A stretch of 64,000 nucleotides of DNA from Gemmatimonadota bacterium (GCA_016713435.1 JADJPD010000003.1:62001-126000), one strand, 5' to 3'; shown: positions 1-7,640, counted from the first letter of the stretch. The notes: generated by a model not told the origin, from the sequence alone. Program-made: numbers and translations.

Positions 1-10
1 GTCGTTAGCC
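1..10 (+). other. Right end of an integron attC site (partial)
   Basis: The window opens with the bases GTCGTTAGCC, which contain the R' core GTTAGCC at 4-10. The same ten bases end the complete attC site at 1723-1848. The first gene starts 22 bases later, the usual layout of an integron cassette. Only the 3' tip is visible, so the call rests on similarity to the complete sites. Confidence 0.6.
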
Positions 11-31
11 TGCACTCCAACCATCGCGCCG

Positions 32-601
32 ATGACCTTCACGCCGCTCCCCCAAGGGAGTGCCCAGGCAACCGAGGATCATCAGAGCCTGGTGGCCGTA
101 ATCCCGGCCAAGCGCTGGGGCCCCCTGCAGGCGTTCCTCATCGTCTGGCTCCTGTGCTGGAGCGCCGGGGAGGCCTTTGTCCTGTACCTCCTGCTCGAGA
201 ACCCGCGAGCCGGCACATTCACGCTCGTCGTGGCGGGCATCCTGCTCGTCTTCACGCTCGGGGGCGGCCATGCCCTCTTCCGCCTCCTCTGGATGCACTA
301 CGGCCGCGAGATCCTCCGGCTGGAGCGCTCCGGCCTCTCGCTGCGTCGCGAACTCTTTGGGGTTGGGCGTACGCGCACCTACCCGCGCGAGCGGCTTCGG
401 GAGCTCCGGGTGGACCCGTGGTCCAGCGACCTCATGTTCCTTCCATATGCCCCGGGGGAGCGCCGGGAGCCCACGGATGGAGCGCTGGCCTTCGGACACG
501 GACGGCACGCCGTGCGATTTGGCGGAGGGCTGACGGACTCCGACGCTACGACGCTGCGTTGGCGGCTGCTTGCTCGGCGAGCGCGAGAGTGGGCTAACTA
601 G
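32..601 (+). CDS. Cassette gene: small membrane protein, unknown function
   Basis: 189 residues, function not recognised. Two hydrophobic stretches (about residues 33-56 and 62-85) predict a membrane hairpin, followed by a basic, mostly soluble C-terminal half of about 100 residues that looks like a compact beta-rich domain. ATG at 32 follows an attC end by 22 bases, and the TAG stop at 599-601 directly abuts the GGCTAAC core of the next attC, so the gene fills a cassette exactly. It has no obvious promoter of its own; expression would come from an upstream array promoter outside the window. The ORF is intact, unlike its neighbours. Confidence 0.7.
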   Translation: MTFTPLPQGSAQATEDHQSLVAVIPAKRWGPLQAFLIVWLLCWSAGEAFVLYLLLENPRAGTFTLVVAGILLVFTLGGGHALFRLLWMHYGREILRLERSGLSLRRELFGVGRTRTYPRERLRELRVDPWSSDLMFLPYAPGERREPTDGALAFGHGRHAVRFGGGLTDSDATTLRWRLLARRAREWAN

Positions 602-729
602 GGCTTGCAGCTGACAGGGCCGGATGTGGTGGGCTCCGGCGCAGGCGGCCGGACGGTGTACTATAAGGAACGTTTGTTCGTGTTGGGCTGCGGGAGATGC
701 CCTGCAGCTGAACCCCCGAGCCGTTAGAC
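592..729 (+). other. Integron attC recombination site
   Basis: Starts with GGCTAAC (592-598, R'') overlapping the end of the preceding gene and ends with GTTAGAC (723-729, R'). The inner arms GGGCTTGCAGCTGACAGGGC and GCCCTGCAGCTGAACCCC pair as an imperfect palindrome in which two bases of the left arm have no partner. Unpaired (extrahelical) bases of this kind are what integron integrases recognise in folded attC DNA. The spacer is long, about 85 bases, within the known size range of attC sites. Confidence 0.78.
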
Positions 730-743
730 GCGCTAGAAGCTAC

Positions 744-1728
744 ATGCGAGAGCAGACAACCTACGCCCAAACACCGTCTAGGCCCGTCGCCAGTGTCTTC
801 GGAGAGGTATCCGCGGACTTCGGTTTGGCAGCTAAGCGTCTAAGTGAGTGGGGTATTAGGGCGCCGACCCCTTCACGACTAGACGCGATCCAGCAAGCAT
901 CCACTGCCATTGCGACTTCCGGGCGACTGCCGAGAGGCTGCCGAGCTTCGGCGCACGGCTAACGCCCTCCTGGATGCCCTGGATTTTATTGACATCGCGG
1001 CATATCTCCCAGCCGATCGAGTCGCAAGCATCCGCAGGGACTTGGAGCGAGCCTTAGAGGGAACCTTAGACCACTCCGAAGAGGATCGCCCCTACCTTCA
1101 GCTACAGTCGCAACACCTAATCGGCGCCGCACTCAACCGCGGCGGCGCTCTACCCCTGCACCCAAGCCAAATCTCTGGCGAGAGAGCCAAAGCACCCGAT
1201 TACCTGGTCGAGAACGGAATAGCTCTATACGGCGTCGAGGTGAAGCGCCCCGGCACCCGCAAGGCGGCTCTTGGGCGATTGGACGATGCGAGAGACCAGC
1301 TTGAGGCCTATGAGGTTCACGGGGCGGTTGTACTCGACATTACGGACTGCATCAGCTACTTACCTCCCGAGCCGTTTGTGCAAGAGGCTAACGCAATCGC
1401 AGATGAGCTGTATGCCCGGATATGGCGAGGTGGCTCCCAGGGCCATGAACCCGGCTACTCTCGCATCATTCTGCTTATGACTCTCGCCCGAGGCACCTAC
1501 AAAGAGCCTGGGACGGACGATACCGGCATTAGCATTCTGAATGTCACCACCGGCGCAACCTTTGCTCGCGCCGAGGGCACGATTCTGGAACGCCATGCAC
1601 GTTGGCTTCGTGAGATCCTGCAGGCTGGCCTCGCTGCCCTTGGATACACGTCCCTTGAGCGAGCGCGTTCAGCCCTCCTCCCAAGGTTCAGCACCGTTGC
1701 GCCACCTGGCGTACCAAAGCGCGTCTAA
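744..1728 (+). CDS. Cassette gene: PD-(D/E)XK nuclease-like protein, frameshifted
   Basis: Two ORFs in different frames together read as one protein of about 325 residues: ATG at 744 runs in one frame to about 900, and the rest continues in the next frame (open from 883) to TAA at 1726-1728. The second part contains PDYLVENG followed nine residues on by GVEVKRPG, the spacing of a PD-(D/E)XK active site with Pro-Asp on one strand and Glu-x-Lys on the next. That fold covers restriction, repair and defence nucleases; the specific function is unknown. The stop lies inside the R'' core of the next attC. GC content and codon use are clearly lower than in surrounding genes, a sign of foreign origin. 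The frameshift may be a sequence error or a real inactivation. A TTG start at 910 would give a shorter intact ORF. Confidence 0.6.
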
Positions 1729-1848
1729 CCACCGCATGAAGCTGACGTCCTCGGCCATCGGTTGGTGGGCGCCCACAGGCGCCCGGCCGTCGGCGGGTCG
1801 GCTTGCGCCGACCCGCCTCGGGGCGCAGCTTATGCGGGGTCGTTAGCC
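1723..1848 (+). other. Integron attC recombination site
   Basis: The best attC in the window. GTCTAAC (1723-1729) and GTTAGCC (1842-1848) form the outer cores. The inner arms CCGCATGAAGCTG and CAGCTTATGCGG match perfectly except for one extra base in the left arm, the classic extrahelical base of attC. The central 90 bases hold a further strong hairpin, GGCGGGTCGGC-TTGC-GCCGACCCGCC. The site starts within the stop of one gene and ends four bases before the ATG of the next. Confidence 0.85.
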
Positions 1849-1852
1849 ATCC

Positions 1853-2383
1853 ATGCCCCCTTCACGTTGGCGCTCCGGCACGCCCATCCGCTGGCCGCTC
1901 CTTTCCTGCCTTCTGATGCTCGCCGCCTGCGCCCCGACGCTCGCCGGCCCGGATGGCTTTCCGCTCTCGCCCGCCGAGCAGGCCGCCTTGCGCCCCCTGC
2001 TCGCCGCGCACCCCGGCGCCCGGCTGGCCCGGCGGGCGGACCACACGGCGCCGCTGCTCGCCGAGTATCTCGCCGACCATCCCGGCTTCCATCCCTACTT
2101 CTCCCGCGCCGACGTGGACCAGAGCGGCCGGCCCGACCTGCTGGTCGCCCTGGTGGCCCGCGGCACGCTTGGCCCCGAGTTCACGCTGTACTTTTTCCGG
2201 GACTCCGCCGCCGGCTTCGGGGCGCCCGTGCGCCTCGGCCAACCCCTGCCCTTCGCGGACAGCGCCATCCTGCCGGGCGAGGGCGGCCTCTATCTCGGGC
2301 CGCTGGAGAGCGATGCGGGGTTCTTCTTCACCTGGAATCCCGTCACGGGCCGACTCGAGGAAGTTCGCGACAGCACGTCCTAG
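1853..2383 (+). CDS. Cassette gene: lipoprotein, unknown function
   Basis: 176 residues with a lipoprotein signal: basic N-terminus, hydrophobic core about 14-24, and a lipobox ending LAAC at about 26. The mature part has a DVDQSGRPDLLV stretch at about 84-95, reminiscent of the calcium-binding DxDxxG loops of FG-GAP type repeats, but there is only one copy, so I do not assign a family. ATG is four bases downstream of the attC at 1723-1848, which places it as the first gene of a cassette. No attC directly follows it; the next site is about 300 bases downstream. Confidence 0.7.
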   Translation: MPPSRWRSGTPIRWPLLSCLLMLAACAPTLAGPDGFPLSPAEQAALRPLLAAHPGARLARRADHTAPLLAEYLADHPGFHPYFSRADVDQSGRPDLLVALVARGTLGPEFTLYFFRDSAAGFGAPVRLGQPLPFADSAILPGEGGLYLGPLESDAGFFFTWNPVTGRLEEVRDSTS

Positions 2384-2478
2384 CCCTGCGCATCTCGCGG
2401 ATGGCTGACACCGGCCTGCCGCTGACGGGGCCGGTCGGGGCGGGTGCCGCGGCCGGCCGTCTTGCGTCGCGGAGGTGA

Positions 2479-2649
2479 GGGGAGGACGGGCCCGGGGTCC
2501 GCACAGCGGAGCTCGCTGATTTCTCCAATTACAAGTTGGCTAAGGCATTCCTTCGCTGGGCGCGGACACACCAAGCATCGGACTTGAGCGCAGACGAGCG
2601 TAGCCACTGGGCCGCTTCGGTCGGAGCGGTCAACAATGCCTTGAGGTGA
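2479..2649 (+). pseudogene. C-terminal remnant of an unknown gene
   Basis: An open frame with no start codon encodes, from about 2509, a coherent 46-residue tail (ELADFSNYKLAKAFLRWA near its start, ending NNALR) before TGA at 2647-2649. Residue composition is that of a helical protein, and base composition is lower in GC than around it. It lies 38 bases upstream of the degenerate attC at 2688. I read it as the last part of a cassette gene whose 5' part was lost when the preceding lipoprotein cassette was joined to it. The family is not recognised. Confidence 0.4.
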
Positions 2650-2687
2650 GCCTCCTTGGGCGAATTGAAGCCGGCACGCCCCTCGTT

Positions 2688-2747
2688 GTCTAACAGCAGC
2701 ATGCAGCGGACGACGCTTCCTTCCGCCGCTGATGCTCGGCGCTTGGC
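2688..2747 (+). other. Degenerate integron attC site
   Basis: GTCTAAC at 2688-2694 is a good R'' core. AGCATGCAGCGG (2698-2709) pairs with CCGCTGATGCT (2726-2736) with one left-arm base unpaired, again the attC signature. The expected R' position holds GCTTGGC (2741-2747), two changes from GTTAGGC, so the right core has decayed or is weak. At 60 bases it has the classical short attC size. Confidence 0.6.
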
Positions 2748-2893
2748 GCCCTCATTGACTCGGTCGCTCGCGTTGTTGTGTACCCGCGCGAGTGGAAATG
2801 GAGTGGTCGCCTGGGCGGCAACTCGTAGATTGGCCTCACGTCCCCGCGCCGCGCGAGTCGCGATGCACCCGGCCACTCTCGCCCCACTCCGCC

Positions 2894-3235
2894 GTGGGCC
2901 TCCCCCATCTAGATCGCGCCGAACTCTCACCGGCGAAGCTGCGCGACTATCTGCTGGATCCCGAGCACCCGGTGGGCTAGGCCAAGGCCCGCTTCTTCGC
3001 CGGACTCGGATTCCGGCGCGACCGCTGGGCCGAGCTTCACTTTGCGCTGCTGCTGCACGCCGCCGAGGGGGAGGCCACCATGGAGCCCGTGGGCCGCTAC
3101 GGGCAGAAGGTCGTCATTCGTGGTAGAATTCGTGGTCCGGAGGGCGCCACCGCGGCCCTCCGCGCCGTCTGGATCCAGCCGCACGGGGATGTCGGCCCCC
3201 GCTTCGTGACCGCCTACCCGGAGGAGCGCTCATGA
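2894..3235 (+). pseudogene. DUF6883-like protein, interrupted by an in-frame stop
   Basis: From GTG at 2894 the frame reads VGLPHLDRAELSPAKLRDYL and continues past a TAG at 2978-2980 into ARFFAGLGFRRDRWAELHFA and on to TGA at 3233-3235. Joined, it is about 113 residues and resembles the DUF6883 family, whose members carry an AKLRDYLL...HPVG...KARFF block. The stop replaces one residue inside that conserved block, so this is a point nonsense change, not a frameshift. The last codon overlaps the ATG of the DUF4926-like gene (ATGA), a pairing these two families commonly show. Family assignment is from memory of the motif. Confidence 0.55.
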
Positions 3236-3846
3236 CCCCCGCCTTCCACGAACTCGACACCGTCGTGCTGACCCGCGACCTCCCGGAAGCCGGCCTCCAG
3301 ACCGGCGACCTCGGCGCCATCGTGCATGTGCACGCACCGGATCGGTTCGAGGTGGAGTTCGTCACGGCCGCAGGGCGCACCGAGGCGCTGCTCACCCTGA
3401 CCGAGCAGGACATCCGCCCAGTCTCCCGGGAACGATCTTCTTGCTGTACGCCCCACCACCACCGGCGGGAAAGCGGATTAGCGACCGACGGCCTGGCGGT
3501 GGGGCGAGCGGAGCGCGCGCGTTTTCCTCGGTCAGCAGCGCCGCCGACATTCGCTCTCCCTGGAGAGGATCTGGACTGGCAGTTCAAACGAGTGTTCGCC
3601 GTCACTCATAGCCACCTCATGCTTACTTTCGGCTCCCTCCGTAGCCAGGACAGCCATTGGAAGGCCGGCTCTATGTCCGGGCCAACGGTACCTATGGCTT
3701 TCGGGTCTTTCGCCTGGAGGCCCACGAACACACATGGGTGCCCGTTCCATCGGCATCCGAGAGTGTTCTCGCATCCGAAGGGGACGCCATCGCTCAGGCC
3801 GCTCTCCAGTTCCCGCAGCTCGATCCCACCACTTTGCCTACTTTGA
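3232..3846 (+). CDS. DUF4926-like small protein with a run-on tail
   Basis: The first 65 residues (HELDTVVLTRDLPEAGLQTG at the start, then GAIVHVH, FEVEFVTAAGRT and LLTLTEQDIRPV) match the compact beta-barrel pattern of DUF4926 proteins, which are normally 60-80 residues. The frame then continues for about 140 residues of low-complexity, arginine- and serine-rich sequence with no family character, so the natural stop has probably been lost at about 3430. It is coupled by an ATGA overlap to the broken DUF6883-like gene. The pair is frequent near mobile and toxin loci, but its role is unknown. Confidence 0.5.
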   Translation: MTPAFHELDTVVLTRDLPEAGLQTGDLGAIVHVHAPDRFEVEFVTAAGRTEALLTLTEQDIRPVSRERSSCCTPHHHRRESGLATDGLAVGRAERARFPRSAAPPTFALPGEDLDWQFKRVFAVTHSHLMLTFGSLRSQDSHWKAGSMSGPTVPMAFGSFAWRPTNTHGCPFHRHPRVFSHPKGTPSLRPLSSSRSSIPPLCLL

Positions 3847-3902
3847 GCGGCCTGCGGATAGCGAAGACGCCCCAGGAAGCTCACGAAGAGCTGTCTTGGT
3901 AA
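3657..3902 (+). CDS. Small hypothetical ORF, probably a gene fragment
   Basis: 81 residues from TTG at 3657 to TAA at 3900. The sequence has a natural amino-acid mix (GRLYVRANGTYGFRVFRLEA near the start) rather than the Arg/Pro-rich look of shadow frames, which suggests it is or was coding. There is no ATG, no clear ribosome binding site, and the frame closes just upstream at 3642. No family recognised. Confidence 0.35.
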   Translation: MEGRLYVRANGTYGFRVFRLEAHEHTWVPVPSASESVLASEGDAIAQAALQFPQLDPTTLPTLSGLRIAKTPQEAHEELSW

Positions 3903-4035
3903 GCTTTGGTGCGGTTGGTGTCGTAACTGGCGTCGGTCTACTCTACTCAAGGGCCCTGACCATGGGCACGGTCATTCTCACCCTCGGCTGCTTTGGGCCT
4001 TGGGTGGTCGATTGGCGGATTCGGTGGAACTGGCT

Positions 4036-4176
4036 ATGGCGGGTCGGATTCCTAGTCGTGACAGCGAACAGCACGGCAAATTCGTCATTCATTGGGTCCA
4101 AGACTCGAGGAACCGGTGGCCAATCGAACGCTACTACCGGATCCCCTTGCCAGGGACAAAGCTCATCCAACCGTAG
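4036..4176 (+). CDS. Small hypothetical ORF ending at an attC-like core
   Basis: 46 residues from ATG at 4036; the middle reads KFVIHWVQDSRNRWPIERYY and the end is LIQP. Its stop TAG at 4174 lies two bases after ATCCAAC (4165-4171), which fits the R'' consensus RYYYAAC, the arrangement seen for the two intact cassette genes. The upstream hydrophobic frame suggests this may be the tail of a frameshifted membrane protein. No family recognised. Confidence 0.35.
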   Translation: MAGRIPSRDSEQHGKFVIHWVQDSRNRWPIERYYRIPLPGTKLIQP

Positions 4177-4315
4177 CGGGCTTGCTGCGGAGCGCTTCCA
4201 CGCCGATCGCGTCGTCTGGCGGTCTGACAACCGGCAGGGCGCGGCCACCGGGTCGCGTCTGGCCAGTACATCCAGCAGGTTGCACCACGCGCGCTGGCAA
4301 GCGTGCCGCAACGCT

Positions 4316-4338
4316 GCAACTGATGCGGGGCGTTTGCG
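4316..4338 (+). other. Right half of a decayed attC-like site
   Basis: GCAACTGATGCGGGGCGTTT followed by GCG closely parallels the right half of the attC at 1723-1848 (GCAGCTTATGCGGGGTCGTT, then AGCC). The R' position reads GTTTGCG, off consensus by two bases, and no matching left arm is present in the preceding 150 bases. It may be the truncated right end of the last cassette; the esterase gene starts 50 bases further on. Confidence 0.3.
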
Positions 4339-4387
4339 ATCCGCGCCAACTTCCTCGCCGGCGGTGGGCGGGCACGGGGGAGGAGTG

Positions 4388-5330
4388 ATGAGACACGGCG
4401 GGCGGATGGCCGAGGTGGTCGGTGTGCTGATGGCGCTCGTGGCCGGAGGCGCCGGGAGGTCCGTGGGCAGGGGCCTGGGGCCCGGGGCGGGTCACGTGCA
4501 GGTGGCGATCTGGCCGGGCGAGGTGGTGGGTGCGGGCAGCGAGCGGGCGGCGACCGTCGTGGACTCGACGGGGGCGCCGAAGCTGGTGGGTGGGAAGCCG
4601 TGGCGGTACGTGGAGCGGGTGGCGGTGGCCACGCTCACGGTCTCGCAGCAAACGGCGGGCGGGACGGGGGCGGCGGTGGTGGTGTTCCCCGGGGGCGGGT
4701 ACAACATCCTGGCGATCGACCTCGAGGGGACCGAGGCGTGCGACTGGCTCACGAGTCTCGGGATCACCTGCGCGCTGCTCAAGTACCGGGTGCCGTGCGT
4801 GAAGACGGGGCCGTACCGGGACTGCCGGACGGCGCTGGCCGATGCGCAGCGGGCGGTGGGACTGCTCCGGGCCGAGGCCGGCCGGTGGGGGATCGATCCG
4901 CACCGGATCGGCGTGCTCGGCTTCTCGGCCGGGGGCACATGGTGGCGGCGCTCAGTACGGGGTGGGCGCGGCGGGTGTACCCGCGGGTGGATGCGGCGGA
5001 CACTGTGAGCTTAAGCCGGACTTCACGATGGCGCTCTACCCCCGGCACCTGGCGGTGCCGGAACGGGGCTTCGTGCTCAACCCCGCGATCCGGGTGACGG
5101 CGCGGACGCCGCCGACGCTGCTGGTGCAGGCGGAGGACGACCCGGTGGACCCGGTGGAGAACAGCATCGTGTACCACGCGGCGCTCCGGCGGGCGGGGGT
5201 GCCGGTGGAGCTGCACCTGTACGCGTCGGGCGGGCATGCGTTCGGGTTCCGGCAGACGGGGGCGCCGGTCACGGGGTGGCCGGCGGTGGCGGAGGGGTGG
5301 CTGCGGGGGATCGGGGTGGCGCCGAAGTAG
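4388..5330 (+). CDS. Secreted alpha/beta-hydrolase (acetyl-esterase type), frameshifted
   Basis: Reads across three frames as one protein of about 313 residues. ATG at 4388 starts a signal peptide (hydrophobic about residues 8-23). VVVFPGGGYNILA at about 98-110 is the oxyanion HGGG-like segment, LGFSAGGH at about 182 carries the nucleophile Ser in GxSxG, and DDPVDP and GGHAFGF near the C-terminus supply the acid and His of the triad. This is the BD-FAE/acetyl-xylan-esterase-like group, acting on ester-linked acyl groups outside the cell. Frameshifts fall at about 4936 (just after FSAGG, apparently one base missing) and at about 5011. With the triad otherwise intact, sequence error is as likely as decay. 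It follows the cassette region directly but has host-like base composition. Confidence 0.7.
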
Positions 5331-5401
5331 AGGGGCGAGGAGCGGGCGTCGCATGCGGGTGTACTATTGTGGTACGGTATCCTGCGCCTGGAGGCCAGAA
5401 G

Positions 5402-5866
5402 ATGAGTGACCGGCAACGGCAGTGCCCGAAGTGCGGGAGCGGGATGCAGGCAGGGATCGTGCTCGATCACACGGACTTTGCCAGCGCCCAGGCGGGCACG
5501 TGGGTCGAGGGGGTGCCCGCGAAGTCGTTCTGGACCAGGCTCCAGGATCAGGACCGCCAGCAACTGGGCGTGACGACCTACCGGTGCGAGCGCTGCGGAT
5601 TCCTGGAGTCGTACGCGGCCGAGGGCAGTAGGGCGGAGCGGTCACCTGCGGCTGAGCCCGGGGCCATCAGGCGGCCACGGGCATCCACGAACGCACACCC
5701 GATGAGGACCATGCGCAGCGTGCTGGCAGTCGCTCTCTCTGGGCGGCGTGCACCCCGGCCGCCCTGTGGGGCCAGGGGCTCCACCCGGACTCGCTCTTCT
5801 CGCGGCTCGTCGGGCAGTGGGAACTGCGCGGCACCATCGCGCGGCGGCAGACGGTCCACGACGTGA
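5402..5866 (+). CDS. Zinc-ribbon protein (DUF6487-like)
   Basis: ATG at 5402 begins MSDRQRQCPKCGSGMQ. CPKC at residues 8-11 and CERC at about 62-65 form a four-cysteine zinc ribbon bracketing about 50 residues with the GTWVEGVPAKSFWTR stretch typical of DUF6487. These proteins are usually about 70-80 residues; function is unknown, presumably metal or nucleic-acid binding. Beyond about residue 70 the frame continues with no family features into the start of the next gene, so the true stop (a TAG lies one frame off at 5629) has probably been lost by a single-base error. The ORF stop at 5866 overlaps a GTG of the downstream reading frame. Confidence 0.6.
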   Translation: MSDRQRQCPKCGSGMQAGIVLDHTDFASAQAGTWVEGVPAKSFWTRLQDQDRQQLGVTTYRCERCGFLESYAAEGSRAERSPAAEPGAIRRPRASTNAHPMRTMRSVLAVALSGRRAPRPPCGARGSTRTRSSRGSSGSGNCAAPSRGGRRSTT

Positions 5867-6225
5867 CGTTCACGTGGCTGCTGGGCCGCGCGTACGTGCA
5901 GATGCACGAGGTGTCCCGCGAGCGCGCGGTGGACGGGAAGCCGGCGTACGAAGCCGTGGTGCTCTTCGGGCGCGACCCGGCGACGGGCGACTATGCGTGC
6001 CTCTGGCTGGACAACACGGGCTCGGCGGCCTTCCCGCCAGAAGGCACCGGCCGCGGCGCGGTTGCCGGGGACTCGGTCCCCTTCCTGTTCCCCTACAGCG
6101 CGAACACGAGCTTCCACACCACGTTTGTCTACGATGGCGCGCGGGATGCGTGGGAGTGGCACATGGACAATGACAGCGCCGGGGTGCGCCGGCCCTTCGC
6201 GCGGGTGAGGCTGGTGCGGCGCTAG
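5702..6225 (+). CDS. Exported DUF1579-like lipocalin-type protein, frameshifted
   Basis: ATG at 5702 or 5711 starts a hydrophobic signal (MRSVLAVAL) that shifts frame within a CTCTCTCT tract at about 5736-5743 and continues as WAACTPAALWGQGLHPDSLF, the mature protein running to TAG at 6225. FSRLVGQWELRGT is the opening of lipocalin-like/DUF1579 domains, and the C-terminal FVYDGARDAWEWHMDND fits that fold. Total about 174 residues. An intact shorter ORF begins at GTG 5863. The function of these domains is unknown. The dinucleotide tract makes a slippage or sequencing error the simplest explanation. Confidence 0.6.
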
Positions 6226-6255
6226 GGCGCCCACGTGCCATTCCGGGAGGCGTAC

Positions 6256-7052
6256 ATGCGTACCTCGTCGTGCCGCCCGCGGCTTTCTGGCGGCCTCGGT
6301 CCGTTGCTTGTCCCGCTCGTCGCGGTCATGACCGCCTGCGGCGATGGTGGCCCCAGTGCACCCGCCCCGGATGTCGTGCTGTACCGGCTCGACGCCGAGA
6401 GCACCCTGGTCGTGGACTCGATCCGCTTCCGCTCCCCCTTCGGCGGCCTGGATGCCGCCACGCCCCCGCTGCAGCCCGGCTGGACCATTGCCATCCAACG
6501 CCCGCCGGGCGACACGATCGAGGCCTTCGCCTGGATGACCGCCACCGGGCCCGGGACGGCCGTCCTCCGGGCGACGTGGGATGGCCGGCACGGGATCGCG
6601 ACGGACAGCGTGCAGGTCGTCGCGGCGGGGCCCGGACCCCTGGCCGCGCACCTCGCGGCGCAGGTCCGCGCTAGGGCCGCGGCCTCCCCGTCGCCCGCGA
6701 CACCACGACCGGTCCGACGTCGCCAGAACTTGCGGGCATCTACCATGGGGCGCTGGCAATGTCCTCCGCACCAGGCCAGGGATTCGACGCGACCATCATC
6801 ATCACCTCGGCCGATAACTCGGGGGTCGCGGGCACCGTCTCGTTGCCCTCGGGAACGATGCAGGTCCCCTTCACGGGCACATACGCTCGGGGCACGCTCA
6901 CGCTGGGGGTGATCGCGGCGCCTCCGTATGCCGCGGCCGGGACGGCGCACCTGAGTGTATCGGACGACGGCAGCCACCTCCATGGCGACCTAGTCGGTGA
7001 CTACGGCGCCTACGACGGCACGACATTCAGTCTTGACCTTCAGCGCCAGTAA
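6256..7052 (+). CDS. Lipoprotein, unknown function, frameshifted
   Basis: ATG at 6256 starts a lipoprotein signal with lipobox AVMTAC at about residue 27 and a short GDGGPSAPAP linker. The N-terminal domain (about 30-135) is beta-rich, with an Ig-like flavour (VLRATWDGRHGIATDSVQVV). The frame shifts between about 6660 and 6690, and a second domain follows in another frame (LAGIYHGALAMSSAPGQGFD, then alternating Ser/Thr/Gly beta strands) to TAA at about 7052. Joined length is about 265 residues. No family recognised. Its position among other single-gene lipoproteins suggests an envelope role only. Confidence 0.6.
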
Positions 7053-7124
7053 TCTCGCCGTCCTGTTGCCCACCGGCACGGCGCAACGGAAGGCATGGCC
7101 CATTCACGCCTCGTTCATGCACGG

Positions 7125-7153
7125 CCTGTTAGGGTTGCCACCACCCTGACAGG
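7125..7153 (+). promoter_or_regulatory. 5' leader hairpin covering a ribosome binding site
   Basis: CCTGTTAGGGT (7125-7135) pairs with ACCCTGACAGG (7143-7153) through 11 base pairs, one of them T-G, around a 7-base loop. The right arm includes the first three bases of the AGGAG Shine-Dalgarno sequence of the lipoprotein gene starting at 7162. Folding in the mRNA would partly hide the ribosome binding site. Any regulatory role is inference. Confidence 0.45.
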
Positions 7154-7161
7154 AGCCCACC

Positions 7162-7563
7162 ATGACGACCCGTTCCCTCCTGATTGTCGCCGTAAGCCTT
7201 GCGCTGAACGTCGCGTGCGGTGACAGCGCGAACACCATCGGCCCGGGCAACCAGCTGCAGGTGACCAACGCCGCCGACGACTTCCAGTGGCAGGTCTCCA
7301 ATCTCGACGGGGTGGACCAGACGCTGCGCTACACCTGGTCCAACACCGGTGACAGCGCCAGCGTCAACCAGGCCACGGCGCTCTCGGGCGGCACCGCCAC
7401 CATCACGATCCGCGACGCGAGCGGCGCCCAGGTGTACACGCGCTCCCTCACGGACAACGGCACCTACGCCAGCACCACGGGGACCACCGGCGCGTGGCAG
7501 ATCACCGTGCGGCTGTCGAACGCGAAGGGGACGATCAACTTCCGGGTGCAGAAGGCCCCGTGA
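7162..7563 (+). CDS. Small lipoprotein, unknown function
   Basis: 133 residues with a lipoprotein signal (hydrophobic about 5-18, lipobox NVAC with Cys at about 20). The mature part is rich in Thr, Ser, Gly and Asn with alternating hydrophobics (FQWQVSNLDGVDQTLRYTW, TATITIRDASG, WQITVRLSNAKGTINFRVQK), a single Ig-like or beta-sandwich domain. The AGGAG ribosome binding site sits 6 bases before ATG and is partly in a hairpin. A strong terminator hairpin follows 50 bases after the stop. Intact ORF. Confidence 0.75.
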   Translation: MTTRSLLIVAVSLALNVACGDSANTIGPGNQLQVTNAADDFQWQVSNLDGVDQTLRYTWSNTGDSASVNQATALSGGTATITIRDASGAQVYTRSLTDNGTYASTTGTTGAWQITVRLSNAKGTINFRVQKAP

Positions 7564-7610
7564 CCCCGGGGCGGGTGACGACCGACTGACCTCGACACTT
7601 CCGCTGATGC

Positions 7611-7640
7611 CGCGGGGCTCGTCTCTGGACGAGCCCCGCG
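7611..7640 (+). terminator. Transcription terminator hairpin
   Basis: CGCGGGGCTCGTC and GACGAGCCCCGCG form a perfect 13-bp stem with loop TCTG, 50 bases downstream of the lipoprotein stop. No long T run follows, so termination may be only partly intrinsic. Confidence 0.6.

Larger units (their letters stand above)
3430..4387 (+). other. Degraded cassette-like region with gene fragments
   Basis: About 950 bases without a complete recognisable gene. It holds short coding-like pieces in different frames: an 81-residue ORF at 3657-3902, a hydrophobic stretch at about 3902-4060 (VSFGAVGVVTGVGLLYSRAL, then a WVVDWRIRWNW patch) and a 46-residue ORF at 4036-4176. GC content is lower than in the genes from 4.4 kb on. 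I interpret it as decayed cassettes. An attC-like right half lies at 4316-4338. Confidence 0.45.

Noticed and set aside
4164..4338. Complete attC site from ATCCAAC to GTTTGCG
   Set aside because: Both ends resemble cores, but the arm after ATCCAAC does not pair with the arm before GTTTGCG, so only the right half is reported.
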